A stretch of DNA of 64,000 bases. Origin: Luminiphilus sp. Lineage in GTDB: Bacteria > Pseudomonadota > Gammaproteobacteria > Pseudomonadales > Halieaceae. The notes beneath the pieces are model-generated. The model was not told the DNA's origin, searched no databases, and saw nothing but the letters and a program-made list of their open reading frames with translations. Numbering within the stretch: position 1 is the first letter of the stretch; each line of letters starts with the position of its first letter. Shown piece after piece: positions 29,817-39,520 of the stretch. Both the position numbers and the translations under genes were made by a program. The DNA lies in contig JAAXJC010000151.1 of the NCBI GenBank assembly GCA_012270045.1, positions 1 to 64,000 on the forward strand, written 5' to 3'.

Positions 29817-30533
29817 TCATGCAATGTGTTTGGGAAACGCCTGTTGCAGATAGGCCCGTGCCACCGCTTTGGCCCGAGCTTTATTCAGGTCCCGGGGCGC
29901 CACCAGCAAGCTGAGCCAGAGGCCATCTATCAGCGCCAGGTAACCGGTTGCCAGCTGTCGTGCGTCCCGGTCCCGGTACTGGCCATCGCTGATGATGGCT
30001 TCGAACAGCGCCTCTGTTTTCCTGGCGGCCAGCCTATCGCTGGCCGAGCAAATGGTCTGATACACCGGCCGGGCCCCCGCTTCGCCATAGTAGGCAAACC
30101 AGACCGCCATCTTCTGCCGCTGGGTGACGCCGCGACTGAGTTGGAAGTCCAGCAGTTGCTCCAGGGTGGCTGCCAGTGACGGCGGGCTGTCATTCGCGAG
30201 GATACCCAGCAGACCTTCGTTGTACTCCCGGGTCACATGGCGCAGGGTTTCCGTCAGCAGATTTTCCTTGCTGCGGAAATGCAGGTTGGCAATCCCCAGA
30301 CTGAGTCCCGCTTCCCGGGTGACCAGTTGCATGGTGGTGGCCGACAGGCCGTGGGCAGCGATGCAACGGATTGTGGCGTCTATCAGTTGCTGGCGTCGTT
30401 CGGAACGGGGCCGCACCTGGCGTCGCTTTTTCTCAGGCTGCTCTATTGTGGTTGGTGTTTGGCTTGTGGGCACGGACAGGCCTGGAGCGAGGACTATGAC
30501 GGTGAACTCTAGCAAGGCTGCCGCAAATGGCAA
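29817..30533 (-). CDS. TetR/AcrR family regulator (BetI-like)
   Basis: RSERRQQLIDATIRCIAAHGLSATTMQLVTREAGLSLGIANLHFRSKENLLTETLRHV HTH domain. Confidence 0.88.
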   Translation of the reverse strand: MPFAAALLEFTVIVLAPGLSVPTSQTPTTIEQPEKKRRQVRPRSERRQQLIDATIRCIAAHGLSATTMQLVTREAGLSLGIANLHFRSKENLLTETLRHVTREYNEGLLGILANDSPPSLAATLEQLLDFQLSRGVTQRQKMAVWFAYYGEAGARPVYQTICSASDRLAARKTEALFEAIISDGQYRDRDARQLATGYLALIDGLWLSLLVAPRDLNKARAKAVARAYLQQAFPKHIA

Positions 30534-30540
30534 TCATTAA

Positions 30541-30560
30541 ATGAATGTTTGTTCATTCAT
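30541..30560. promoter_or_regulatory. candidate TetR-family operator
   Basis: ATGAATG-TTTGTT-CATTCAT perfect 7-bp inverted repeat in the gap between divergent TetR and flavoprotein genes. Confidence 0.65.
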
Positions 30561-30623
30561 ACTGGACGCTTGCGGGTGGGCATGGCAGACTCACCGAACT
30601 CTAAGCCAGGGTGGAGATCTCCG

Positions 30624-32240
30624 GTGAATCAGTACGATGCCATCGTCATTGGCGCGGGCCACAACGGCCTCACCAATGGCGCCTATCTCGCCAAAGCAGG
30701 GCTCAAGGTGGCCGTGCTGGAGCGCAATCCCTACATCGGCGGCGCCACGGTCAGCCGTGAACTGCACAAGGGCTGGTACTACTCAAACTGCTCCTACGTG
30801 GCCAGTCTGCTGCGTCCCGAGATCACCCGAGATCTTGAATTGCCCCGCCATGGGCTGCAGGTCGTACCCTTTGGTGGTGGCGCAACCTTTATGCGCAATG
30901 GCGATCACCTGGGCAGTTACAGTGATCATGATCGCCATTACCGCGAGATTGCGCGACATTCCAAACGCGATGCCAACGCCTACGACCGCTACGTGTCTGA
31001 TACCAGTCGCCAGACCAAGTTAATTCGACCCTACCTGCTGAAAACAGCCCCCGATCCCACCTCGCTAAAGCCCAGGGACCTGCGGGACCTGGTCGATTTT
31101 GCCCGCTCCTTCACATCCATGGGCGAGGAGGGCCTGCTCGATACCATCAAATTCTGGACCGGCAGTGTCGGGGATTATCTCAACGAGTATTTCGAGACCG
31201 ATGTGCTGAAAGCCCACCTGGCGGGTAGTGGCATTATCGGTACAGCCCTGGGTGTTTATTCCCCGGGTACCGCCTACGTTCTACTGCACCACTACATGGG
31301 AGATGTCGATGGCAATGTCGGCGCCTGGGGCTTCGCCCGGGGCGGTATGGGTGCCATTGCGGACGCCCTGTCCAAGGCGTTCCAGTCCTACGGCGGCGAC
31401 GTCATCTGCGACGCCAATGTCGATGAGATCATTGTCCGGGACGGCCAGGCGAAGGGTGTTGCCCTCAAGGATGGCACCGAATACCACGCCGACATTGTGG
31501 TCTCCAATCTCGACCCCAAGCGTACGTTCCTGGACATCACCAACCCCAAAGACCTGCCCGAGGACGTGCTGCAGAAGGCGCGCAACTTTAAGATTCGCGG
31601 CTCCTCCGGGAAGCTGAACATCGCCCTGGACGGCCTGCCCATCTTCAATGGCCTCGATCCCCGCAGCCGGCTGATGGCTGGTGACCTGCACTTCAGTGAT
31701 TCCCTGGAGCGCCAGGAGCGTGCCTATGACGACTGGAAGAACGGCACATGGTCCAAGGATCCCTACCTGGACATGATGATCCCATCCCTGACCGATCCCA
31801 CCATGGCGCCCCCCGGTAAACACATGATGTCGGTGTTTGTGCAGTACGCGCCGCCCAAGATCGAGGGACGGGACTGGACCGACGAGGACAAGGACGGCTT
31901 CGAAAAATCCGTGCTCGACCAGATCTCCAATTACAGTCCCAACTTCCGCGACCTGATCCTGCACTGCGAGACGCGAACACCCCGGGAAATTGAGGCGGAA
32001 GTTGGCCTCACCGAAGGCAATATCTTCATGGGTGAACTGACCTTTGATCAGCTGCTGTTCAACCGGCCCTTCCCCGGCTACGCCCAGTACCGGGGGCCGA
32101 TCAAGGGCATGTATATGTGCAGTTCCGGCACCCACCCCGGTGGTGGGGTGATGGCGGCTCCCGGAGCCAACGCTGCCCGGGAGATCCTGATGGATCTGAA
32201 GCGGCCCAACACGGTACCGGGAGGATACGCCGATGACTGA
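30624..32240 (+). CDS. PYROXD2/phytoene-desaturase-like FAD-dependent oxidoreductase
   Basis: VNQYDAIVIGAGHNGLTNGAYLAKAGLKVAVLERNPYIGGA dinucleotide-binding motif; C-terminal GMYMCSSGTHPGGGVMAAPGANAAREIL; GTG start (alternative ATG at 30582). Confidence 0.87.
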   Translation: MNQYDAIVIGAGHNGLTNGAYLAKAGLKVAVLERNPYIGGATVSRELHKGWYYSNCSYVASLLRPEITRDLELPRHGLQVVPFGGGATFMRNGDHLGSYSDHDRHYREIARHSKRDANAYDRYVSDTSRQTKLIRPYLLKTAPDPTSLKPRDLRDLVDFARSFTSMGEEGLLDTIKFWTGSVGDYLNEYFETDVLKAHLAGSGIIGTALGVYSPGTAYVLLHHYMGDVDGNVGAWGFARGGMGAIADALSKAFQSYGGDVICDANVDEIIVRDGQAKGVALKDGTEYHADIVVSNLDPKRTFLDITNPKDLPEDVLQKARNFKIRGSSGKLNIALDGLPIFNGLDPRSRLMAGDLHFSDSLERQERAYDDWKNGTWSKDPYLDMMIPSLTDPTMAPPGKHMMSVFVQYAPPKIEGRDWTDEDKDGFEKSVLDQISNYSPNFRDLILHCETRTPREIEAEVGLTEGNIFMGELTFDQLLFNRPFPGYAQYRGPIKGMYMCSSGTHPGGGVMAAPGANAAREILMDLKRPNTVPGGYADD

Positions 32241-33792
32241 TTACGACGCGATCATTATTGGTGCTGGCCATAACGGCCTCATCTGCGGCGCCTATCTGGC
32301 CAAGGCCGGTAACAAGGTTCTGGTTGTCGACGGCCGGGATCAGCCCGGAGGCTGCGCCAGTACCCGTGAAATAGCCCCTGGATTTCAGGTATCTGACTGC
32401 GCCCAGTGGTTACAGCAGTTCGATGACGCCGTGGTCCGGGATCTGGGTCTGGACAAAGCCGGCCTGCAAGTGGGTGCCGCGAAACGGACCATTGCCCTGC
32501 AGGCCGATGGCGATCATCTGACCATCGACGGCGATTTGCTGCGGGGTGCCGGCATCGGTACCCAGGACCAGGCGGCATACCAGTCGTTCCGCCAGCAGAT
32601 TGATGTGTTTGCCAAACTCATGCTCAAGCTCTACCGCAGCCGGGCCCCGAAATTGGTGGAAGCTGACTGGAGCGACCGGGTAACCCTCATGAAGCTCGGG
32701 CTTGGGCTCAAGATGATGGGCAAGGCCAACATGCAGGACCTGATGCGCCTCGCGTTGATCAATATCTACGACGTGATGAACGAGAACTTCGACCATCCCG
32801 GTCTCAAGGCAGCACTGGCCATGGATGCGATCACCGGCACCAACATGGGGCCGCGCTCCCCCAATACGGTATACACCTACCTGCACCGTGCCATGGGCCG
32901 GCAATTGCAGCAGGGCGGTGTCAGCCAGGTCATGGGGGGTATGGGGGCCCTGGGCACGGCGCTGCAGAAGGCTGCCGAGGCCTGCGGAGTCCGGGTGCAG
33001 CTGGGCAGTTCAGTGCAGCAGATTCTCAAGGAGGGCGATCGGGTCACCGGTGTTGTCCTGGCCGATGGCAGCTCCCTGCGCGCCACTGCAGTGATCTCCA
33101 GCGCCGACCCCACCACCACCTTCAGGGACCTGCTCGGTTACCAGCATCTGGAGACCGGCATGGCCCGCCGGGTGGCCCAGTACCGCACACGCAGCGGCAC
33201 CGCGAAACTGCACCTGGCGCTATCGGGTCTGCCGGCATTTTCCGGACTGGAAGGCAAGGCCCTGGCCCAACGCCTGGTCATTGCTCCGACCATGGACGCC
33301 ATTGAATCTGCTTTCAACCCGCTGAAATATTCAGAGTGTGGCCCCAGCCAGGTGTTTGACATCAGCATCCCCAGCATTGAGGACGCGAGTCTGGCCCCGG
33401 AAGGGCAACACGTGCTGACTGCCCTGGTGCACTACCTGCCGTATGAGCCCGACGGCGGCTGGCAGAGCCAGCGGCAGCCGGTACTCGATAACCTGTTGGC
33501 CCAGTTGGAGCACTATGCGCCGGGCCTGAAGGAGCAGGTGGTGGCCTCGGAGTTACTGGTACCCCCGGATATCGAAGCCGCCTTCGGCGTCACCGGTGGC
33601 AACTGGCACCACGGCGAACTGTCCATCGACCAGGCTCTGATGATGCGTCCGTTCCCGGGTTCCACCCAGTACCGCACCGCGGTGGATGGTCTGTTCCTTT
33701 GCGGCGCGGGGGCACACCCCGGTGGCAGCCTGATGGGCCTGCCCGGCCGCAACGCTGCCCAGGAAATCATCAAGCAAGGAGTCCTGTCATGA
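32233..33792 (+). CDS. PYROXD2/phytoene-desaturase-like FAD-dependent oxidoreductase (second copy)
   Basis: MTDYDAIIIGAGHNGLICGAYLAKAGNKVLVVDGRDQPGG; GLFLCGAGAHPGGSLMGLPGRNAAQEI; overlaps preceding stop. Confidence 0.88.
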   Translation: MTDYDAIIIGAGHNGLICGAYLAKAGNKVLVVDGRDQPGGCASTREIAPGFQVSDCAQWLQQFDDAVVRDLGLDKAGLQVGAAKRTIALQADGDHLTIDGDLLRGAGIGTQDQAAYQSFRQQIDVFAKLMLKLYRSRAPKLVEADWSDRVTLMKLGLGLKMMGKANMQDLMRLALINIYDVMNENFDHPGLKAALAMDAITGTNMGPRSPNTVYTYLHRAMGRQLQQGGVSQVMGGMGALGTALQKAAEACGVRVQLGSSVQQILKEGDRVTGVVLADGSSLRATAVISSADPTTTFRDLLGYQHLETGMARRVAQYRTRSGTAKLHLALSGLPAFSGLEGKALAQRLVIAPTMDAIESAFNPLKYSECGPSQVFDISIPSIEDASLAPEGQHVLTALVHYLPYEPDGGWQSQRQPVLDNLLAQLEHYAPGLKEQVVASELLVPPDIEAAFGVTGGNWHHGELSIDQALMMRPFPGSTQYRTAVDGLFLCGAGAHPGGSLMGLPGRNAAQEIIKQGVLS

Positions 33793-34973
33793 ACGCGCCC
33801 CAACGAGACACCATGCTGCTGCCAACACCCTTCCACTCCCGGGTCGAGGCCATGTGTGAGCTGAATGACTGGGGCAACTGGATGGGTTACACCACCCCCA
33901 ACGCCTATTTCGATGTCGAGCTGGAGTACTTTGCCATTCGCAGCACCACCGGTGTATTTGACCTGTCGCCGATGAACAAATACCGGATCACCGGGCCGGA
34001 TGCCGAGGCCTTTCTCAACCGTATGGTGACCCGTAATGTCAGCAAACTGGGGGTCAATCGCGTCGGTTATGCGGTCTGGTGTAATGACGCCGGCGAGGTC
34101 ATGGACGACGGCACGATTTTCCGACTGGGGGAGCAGGACTTCAGGCTCTGTTCCTACCAGCGCGCTGACGACTGGCTGCACTGGTGCACCCTGGGATTCG
34201 ACGTCACCATCAGCAATGAAAGCGAGGACATTGCGGGCCTGGCCGTGCAGGGTCCCACCTCCTGTACCGTGTTGAAGCTGCTGGGCTGTACTGACCTCGA
34301 TCAGCTGAAGCCCTTCGGTATCGCCCACTTCACCTTTGAGGGCGCCCCCATGATGGTGAGCCGCACCGGCTTTACCGGTGATCTGGGCTACGAGGTCTGG
34401 GTGGCGCCGGCCCAGGCCGAGGCGCTCTGGGACCAGCTGTTTGAGCTGGGACGGGATTACCTGATCAAACCCATCGGTTCATACGCCCTGGATATTGCCC
34501 GCATAGAGGCGGGCTTCCTGCAGGCTCACGTGGACTTCGTACCCTCTGAGGAAGTGGTCCGGAACGGGCGTACCCGCAGCCCCTTTGAGTTGGGCCTGGA
34601 GTGGCTGGTTGATTTTTCCAAGCCCCTGTTCAACGGCCGTGCTGCACTGCTTGCGGAAAAGGCCCGGGGTTCCCGCTATCGGTTTGCCATGCTCGACATC
34701 GAGGGCAACAAACCTGCGGAACACTCCTTCATCATGAAGGGCGACAAAGTCGTCGGTACCGTGACTTCGGCGGCCTGGTGTCCGACCGTGAAGTCGAACC
34801 TGGCCTATGCCCAGATCGAAATGCCCCACGGCGCTGTCGGTGACCAGCTGACAGCAGAAATTTACTACCAGCGCGAGCTGCACTGGACCCGGCTGATGGC
34901 CCCCTGCAAGGTTATCGACGGACCCCTGTTCAATCCCAAGCGCAGGCGGCAGACGCCGGCACCGCCGTTCTGA
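33789..34973 (+). CDS. GcvT-like aminomethyltransferase / demethylase
   Basis: FAIRSTTGVFDLSPMNKYRITGPDAEAFLNRMVTRNVSKLGVNRVGYAVWCNDAGEVMDDGTIFRL; MMVSRTGFTGDLGYEVWV; ATGA overlap with the preceding gene. Confidence 0.85.
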   Translation: MNAPQRDTMLLPTPFHSRVEAMCELNDWGNWMGYTTPNAYFDVELEYFAIRSTTGVFDLSPMNKYRITGPDAEAFLNRMVTRNVSKLGVNRVGYAVWCNDAGEVMDDGTIFRLGEQDFRLCSYQRADDWLHWCTLGFDVTISNESEDIAGLAVQGPTSCTVLKLLGCTDLDQLKPFGIAHFTFEGAPMMVSRTGFTGDLGYEVWVAPAQAEALWDQLFELGRDYLIKPIGSYALDIARIEAGFLQAHVDFVPSEEVVRNGRTRSPFELGLEWLVDFSKPLFNGRAALLAEKARGSRYRFAMLDIEGNKPAEHSFIMKGDKVVGTVTSAAWCPTVKSNLAYAQIEMPHGAVGDQLTAEIYYQRELHWTRLMAPCKVIDGPLFNPKRRRQTPAPPF

Positions 34974-35009
34974 TGGACCCCCTGTGCACCAAACCCGAGG
35001 CTTGATGCC

Positions 35010-36266
35010 ATGCATTTAATCGCCACACAGGTTGATGACTCCCGGGAACAACTGCGGGGCAAGCTGGCCGCCCAGGGAGAGCGGCCGGGGTATGCCATCG
35101 ACCCCTACTTCTATCGCTCGCACCTGGTGCACGAACTGGAGCTGGAGCACCTGATTTTCAAAAGCTGGATTTATGCCCTGCATAGCAGCGAGATACCCGA
35201 GGTGGGTGACTACCAGATTCTGGAAATTGGTGAGGACGCGATCATTGTGGTTCGTGTGCCCGACGGGTCGATCAAAGCCATGCACAACATCTGTCGGCAC
35301 CGGGGTGCCAGGGTCTGCGAGGGCCCTTCGGGCAATCGAAAAACCTTCGTCTGCCCCTATCACGGCTGGGTTTACGAACTGGATGGTTCCCTGAAAGCCG
35401 CCCGCGAAACCCACATCATGCCGAATTTCGACAAGGGCCAGTTGGGGCTAAAGCCCGTGGGCTGCGTTGAATACATGGGAATGGTATTCATCAACTGCGA
35501 TCCCAACGCCGGTGACCTGGTGGCCTCCCTGGAGCAGATGAGGGTGCCATTGGGTGCCTACGACCTGGCCCATGCCAAGGTGGCGGACCGCCGCACCTAC
35601 CGGGTCGATGCCAACTGGAAGCTGGCCATAGAAAATTACCTGGAGTGTTACCACTGCGCCACCAGCCACCGGGCCTACGCCCGTCTGCATACGCTCAAGG
35701 ACCTGGAGGAAAAGTCCGCGCCGGTGGTGGCCCAGATGCTGGAGCACGCAGACGAGAAAACAGGCATACCCGGTATTGGCCAGACCCACACCAAGATCTA
35801 CCTGGACGCCGATGAGTTTGCCACCTGCGCCCACACCATGCGCTACGGTTTGTATGAGGGCATGGTTACGGGCAGTGAGGATGGCCAGCCGGTGGCGCCG
35901 TTGATGGGCCAGTTCAAGGGCTATGACGGTGGTGCGGGTGATTTCCAGATGGGACCGCTGACCTTCATGCTGAACTATCCCGATCACTGCGTGCTCTACC
36001 GTTTTCTGCCCCGGTCACTGACAGAGACCGATATGGAGCTGGTCTGGTTTGTTCGGGGGGATGCGGTTGAGGGGCAGGATTATGATCTGGAGAAACTCAC
36101 CTGGCTGTGGCATCACACCACACTCGAGGACGAGTACATCATCACCCGTAACAGTCTTGGGGTGAACTCAAGGTTTTTTGAGCCGGGCCCCTACCACGCC
36201 GAGTTTGAAGAAACCCTGCAGCAGTTCATCGCCTGGTATTTGCACACCATGGAGCAGGCTGCCTGA
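35010..36266 (+). CDS. Rieske [2Fe-2S] non-heme iron oxygenase, alpha subunit type
   Basis: CRHRGARVCEGPSGNRKTFVCPYHGWVYELDG Rieske motif; NWKLAIENYLECYHCATSH mononuclear iron motif. Confidence 0.9.
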   Translation: MHLIATQVDDSREQLRGKLAAQGERPGYAIDPYFYRSHLVHELELEHLIFKSWIYALHSSEIPEVGDYQILEIGEDAIIVVRVPDGSIKAMHNICRHRGARVCEGPSGNRKTFVCPYHGWVYELDGSLKAARETHIMPNFDKGQLGLKPVGCVEYMGMVFINCDPNAGDLVASLEQMRVPLGAYDLAHAKVADRRTYRVDANWKLAIENYLECYHCATSHRAYARLHTLKDLEEKSAPVVAQMLEHADEKTGIPGIGQTHTKIYLDADEFATCAHTMRYGLYEGMVTGSEDGQPVAPLMGQFKGYDGGAGDFQMGPLTFMLNYPDHCVLYRFLPRSLTETDMELVWFVRGDAVEGQDYDLEKLTWLWHHTTLEDEYIITRNSLGVNSRFFEPGPYHAEFEETLQQFIAWYLHTMEQAA

Positions 36267-36276
36267 AAGCCGTGGT

Positions 36277-37185
36277 TTAACCATCGGACCCGGGTTCTAC
36301 CGGGAGCCCTACACCGCCAGATGTCGTTTCGGGTACCACTCTTTTTGCACCCACCAGTTGCTGGATACGGGACTGCCAGGCCGACAGGTTGGCCTCAATC
36401 ATGGCGAAGCCCCCCAGCCACAGCAGGCTGTCGTAGGTGTACAGGTAATGCCCGTACCAACCCCAGGACAGGGCACAGCTGATGATCAACAGGTAGCTGA
36501 TGTGGGGTGTTTGTCGTATCGCCCTGGGTAATAAACCGCCAGCTATATTGCGCCGCTTCATCCAGGCCAGGGCAGCGAAGGCGAGACCGGCGGCCAGCCA
36601 CGCCAGGCACTCCACAAAGCTGGCCGCCCCCTGCACCGTGGCGATGCGCAGGCTGTGGGCATCCACCAGGGTGCCCGCTTCAAAGCTCCAGTAGCTTTGT
36701 TCCCCATTAGCCAGACCCAGGCATTCGGCGGCGGGCAGAGGGGTGTAAACCTGGTTATTCAGAGTGTAGAGGTCCCCGTTTCCGGTGCTGCAGAACAGCT
36801 CATCGACCGACGTCGGTTCGGCGTCCAGTACGGCGGCAAAGTCCGCGGTGTAGACCACCAGGGTGTGGGCCAGTATGGCAAAGCAGCCCCAGCGCAGCAG
36901 GTTCAGCGCCACCCGTATTCGCGGTCTGGCGTAGACCTGCTGCCAGTAGGTCTCGATCTCGAAGACCAGCAGCAGGCCAAACCAGCCGGCGACATCCAGG
37001 GAGGTGGCAAAGGCGCCGGTGATGTCCCAGACCGACTGGTAACCCTCCCTGGCCAGGGTTCTGTAGTCCTCACCAAGGTACAACAGGAAATTGATAAACA
37101 GCAGGCTGTAAATGGGCCACTTCAGGTAGCCCTGGTAGCGGGCCATCAGGCCCAGCGTGTTCCCGGCCAGGGCGCCCGGTGTCAT
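36277..37185 (-). CDS. multi-pass membrane protein of unknown function
   Basis: Several TM helices (YSLLFINFLLYLG, FGLLLVFEIETYW, GCFAILAHTLVVYTADF, LLIISCALSWGWYGHYLY); follows PhyH gene on the same strand. Confidence 0.62.
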   Translation of the reverse strand: MTPGALAGNTLGLMARYQGYLKWPIYSLLFINFLLYLGEDYRTLAREGYQSVWDITGAFATSLDVAGWFGLLLVFEIETYWQQVYARPRIRVALNLLRWGCFAILAHTLVVYTADFAAVLDAEPTSVDELFCSTGNGDLYTLNNQVYTPLPAAECLGLANGEQSYWSFEAGTLVDAHSLRIATVQGAASFVECLAWLAAGLAFAALAWMKRRNIAGGLLPRAIRQTPHISYLLIISCALSWGWYGHYLYTYDSLLWLGGFAMIEANLSAWQSRIQQLVGAKRVVPETTSGGVGLPVEPGSDG

Positions 37186-37201
37186 CTCCCGGTGCAGGGG
37201 G

Positions 37202-37993
37202 TCAGGAGTCAAACCACAGGCCGTCCGGGTCCTCGGGCCAGACCCCCAGGTGGGGGCCATGGGCCTGGAAACCGAGCAGCCGCCGTACCGATTCCGGTAG
37301 CGCTGCCACCACCTCAGGGGGCAGTGTCAGGTACTGGTTCTCTTCCTGACGTAACCAGCCAAGGGTGTAGGTGTTGACCAGTGCCCGGCGCGGTTTGTCA
37401 CTGGCATTGGCGCCGCCACCGTGCAGGGTCGAACCCAGATACAGGACCACAGAACCTTTGGACATGGCTGCGGGTAGGCTGTCCCGACTGGCATCGCCCG
37501 GATGGCTGCCCTGGCGGTGGGAGCCCGGTATCACGCGGGTAGCGCCGTTTTCTTCGGTGAAGTCGTCCAGGGCCCAGAGGGCCGAAATCTGCATCTCGAA
37601 GGGGAAATACTGGGTCGGGTAAATCGAGTCATCGGCGTGCAGTACCTGGGCCTTTTCCCCCGGCAGGATCTCGATGGCGGTAGTGCTGCCAACCTGCAGG
37701 ACCTCGCAGTGGGGCCCCAGTATGGCTTCTGCCAGGGCCAGAATTTGCGGCTCTGCGAACAGGTGCTGGAACTCCCCCGAGTGCTCTGCAACACCGCCGA
37801 CGCGGCGGGTCAGGTAGCCGTTGAAGTCATTCTGGAACTCCGCGCCCAGGCGCTCGTATTTGGGTTGCAAGTCGGCGTTGAACGCATCGATCCTGGTTCC
37901 GGAGGCCATGTCTTCGATGATGACGGCACCGGCTTCCCTCAGGGCTTCGATCTTGGGGTCCATATCCCCGTTGGGGGTAAATCGCGGGATCAT
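37202..37993 (-). CDS. phytanoyl-CoA dioxygenase (PhyH) family protein
   Basis: QVLHADDSIYPTQYFPFEMQISALWALDDFTEENGATRVIPGSHRQG; VVLYLGSTLHGGGANASDKPRRALVNTYTLGWLRQEENQ. Confidence 0.88.
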   Translation of the reverse strand: MIPRFTPNGDMDPKIEALREAGAVIIEDMASGTRIDAFNADLQPKYERLGAEFQNDFNGYLTRRVGGVAEHSGEFQHLFAEPQILALAEAILGPHCEVLQVGSTTAIEILPGEKAQVLHADDSIYPTQYFPFEMQISALWALDDFTEENGATRVIPGSHRQGSHPGDASRDSLPAAMSKGSVVLYLGSTLHGGGANASDKPRRALVNTYTLGWLRQEENQYLTLPPEVVAALPESVRRLLGFQAHGPHLGVWPEDPDGLWFDS

Positions 37994-38140
37994 AGGGGTT
38001 CCTTACCAATGGCCTGCATCCATGCGAGTTGAATCCTCGCCGCCCAGACTGAACAGGGGTTTATGGTAACAGGACGCTGTGGGCTAACAAGGGACTGTGC
38101 ACGGGGGTGCGCTTACCGAAGTGGTCAGGTGCAGTGCATT

Positions 38141-39442
38141 TCAAACGCCGGCCTTGGGTTCTCCCGGTGTGAAGGGTTGGTCCACCCGAATGAACAGCCA
38201 CAGCACAGCCCCTGCCAGGGCCACGCCGGTCCCCGTTGCCAGTGCCGCCACCCAGCCAATGTGCTGGGCCAGGAAAGGCATCAGGGGTGCCACCACGATA
38301 CCCGCGGCGTTACCGCCGGTGTTCATCAGGCCGCAGGCGGGTGCGGTGTATGCCCCGGCAACAAAGGTCTGGGCCGACCAGAAGGCCCCCTCCGCAAATT
38401 GCGTAAAGGCGAAGCACAGGGACAGCAGGGCCACGGCAACATAGGGCGACGGGGCATAGAGCCCGGCGTACAACAGGCTGCCGGCGCCGACCAGGCCGAT
38501 CATGGCGGGCAGTCTGCACCCCAGACGGGGGCCTAGGCGCCTGCACAGGGCATCGCAGGTCAGGCCTCCCAGGGTGGCCATCACGGCGCCGGTGATCCAG
38601 GGCAGGGCGGCCAGAAAACCGGTTTCCAGGATGGTAAAGCCCAACTCCTTTACCAAATAATGGAAAAACCATGTGAAGAAGAGATAGAACACGTAGTTGA
38701 GCCCGAAGTAGGCGGCGGTCAGCAGCAGGGTTTCCCGGTTGCGAATGAGCTGGGTCCAGGCGCCGAAGCCCGCCTCGACTGTCAGCCCTTCCCGATTGGC
38801 CCTGATCAGCGCCAGTTCCCCCTCGGTCATGCCCGGATGGTCAGCCGGATTATCCCGCGCATACCACCACCACAGGCTGAACAGTCCAAGTCCCAGGGGA
38901 ATGAACACATAGAAGGAGGCGCGCCAGCCCCAGTAGACTGCGACCGTGGCCACCAGCGGCTGGGCCGCCGCGGCGCCCAGGGTCAGTCCGGTACTGGATA
39001 CGGCATTGGGCAGTGCCCAGTGACCGACAGGAAACCAGCGCTCTACGGCCGCCGCCTGCACCGGGTACATGGGCGCGTGGGCGGCCCCCAGTACAAAGCG
39101 CACCAGCATCAGAACCGCCATGATACCGGCGCTGGACTTGACCAGCGTGCCCGGCAGCAAGCCGGTCAGGGCTGAAGCTGCCATGCCCAGCAGCCCGACG
39201 GTCATCAGCGTGCGCCGGGGGCCGAAGCGGGCACCGGCGATACCGCCGGGCAACTGGAACAGGGCGTAGCCCCAGATAAAGCTGGCGAAGATCCAACCCA
39301 TCTCAAGCTCGCTCAGGGCCAGCTCGGGCATCATGAGTTCACCCGCCACGTGGATGTTCTGGCGCATCAGGTAGGCCAGGAAGCTGAGCATGAACAGGAT
39401 GGCGAAGAATCGCCAGCGCACGGGTAACGGGTAAGGTTTCAC
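38141..39442 (-). CDS. MFS transporter (anion:cation symporter-like)
   Basis: 12-TM-like; MRQNIHVAGELMMPELALSELEMGWIFASFIWGYALFQLPGGIAGARFGPRRTL. Confidence 0.87.
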   Translation of the reverse strand: MKPYPLPVRWRFFAILFMLSFLAYLMRQNIHVAGELMMPELALSELEMGWIFASFIWGYALFQLPGGIAGARFGPRRTLMTVGLLGMAASALTGLLPGTLVKSSAGIMAVLMLVRFVLGAAHAPMYPVQAAAVERWFPVGHWALPNAVSSTGLTLGAAAAQPLVATVAVYWGWRASFYVFIPLGLGLFSLWWWYARDNPADHPGMTEGELALIRANREGLTVEAGFGAWTQLIRNRETLLLTAAYFGLNYVFYLFFTWFFHYLVKELGFTILETGFLAALPWITGAVMATLGGLTCDALCRRLGPRLGCRLPAMIGLVGAGSLLYAGLYAPSPYVAVALLSLCFAFTQFAEGAFWSAQTFVAGAYTAPACGLMNTGGNAAGIVVAPLMPFLAQHIGWVAALATGTGVALAGAVLWLFIRVDQPFTPGEPKAGV

Positions 39443-39520
39443 CCCGGTATTACCTCTCGATGGGGTTGTGACAGACCGGTGTGTTGCCCAGACCGCCTGT
39501 CCGTGGGCGCCCGGCTTTCG

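Noticed and set aside
30624-33792. Carotenoid biosynthesis (crtI) assignment for the two desaturase-like genes
   Set aside because: No crtB/crtE/crtY neighbours; the operon context is Rieske and GcvT, and the N-termini look PYROXD2-like.
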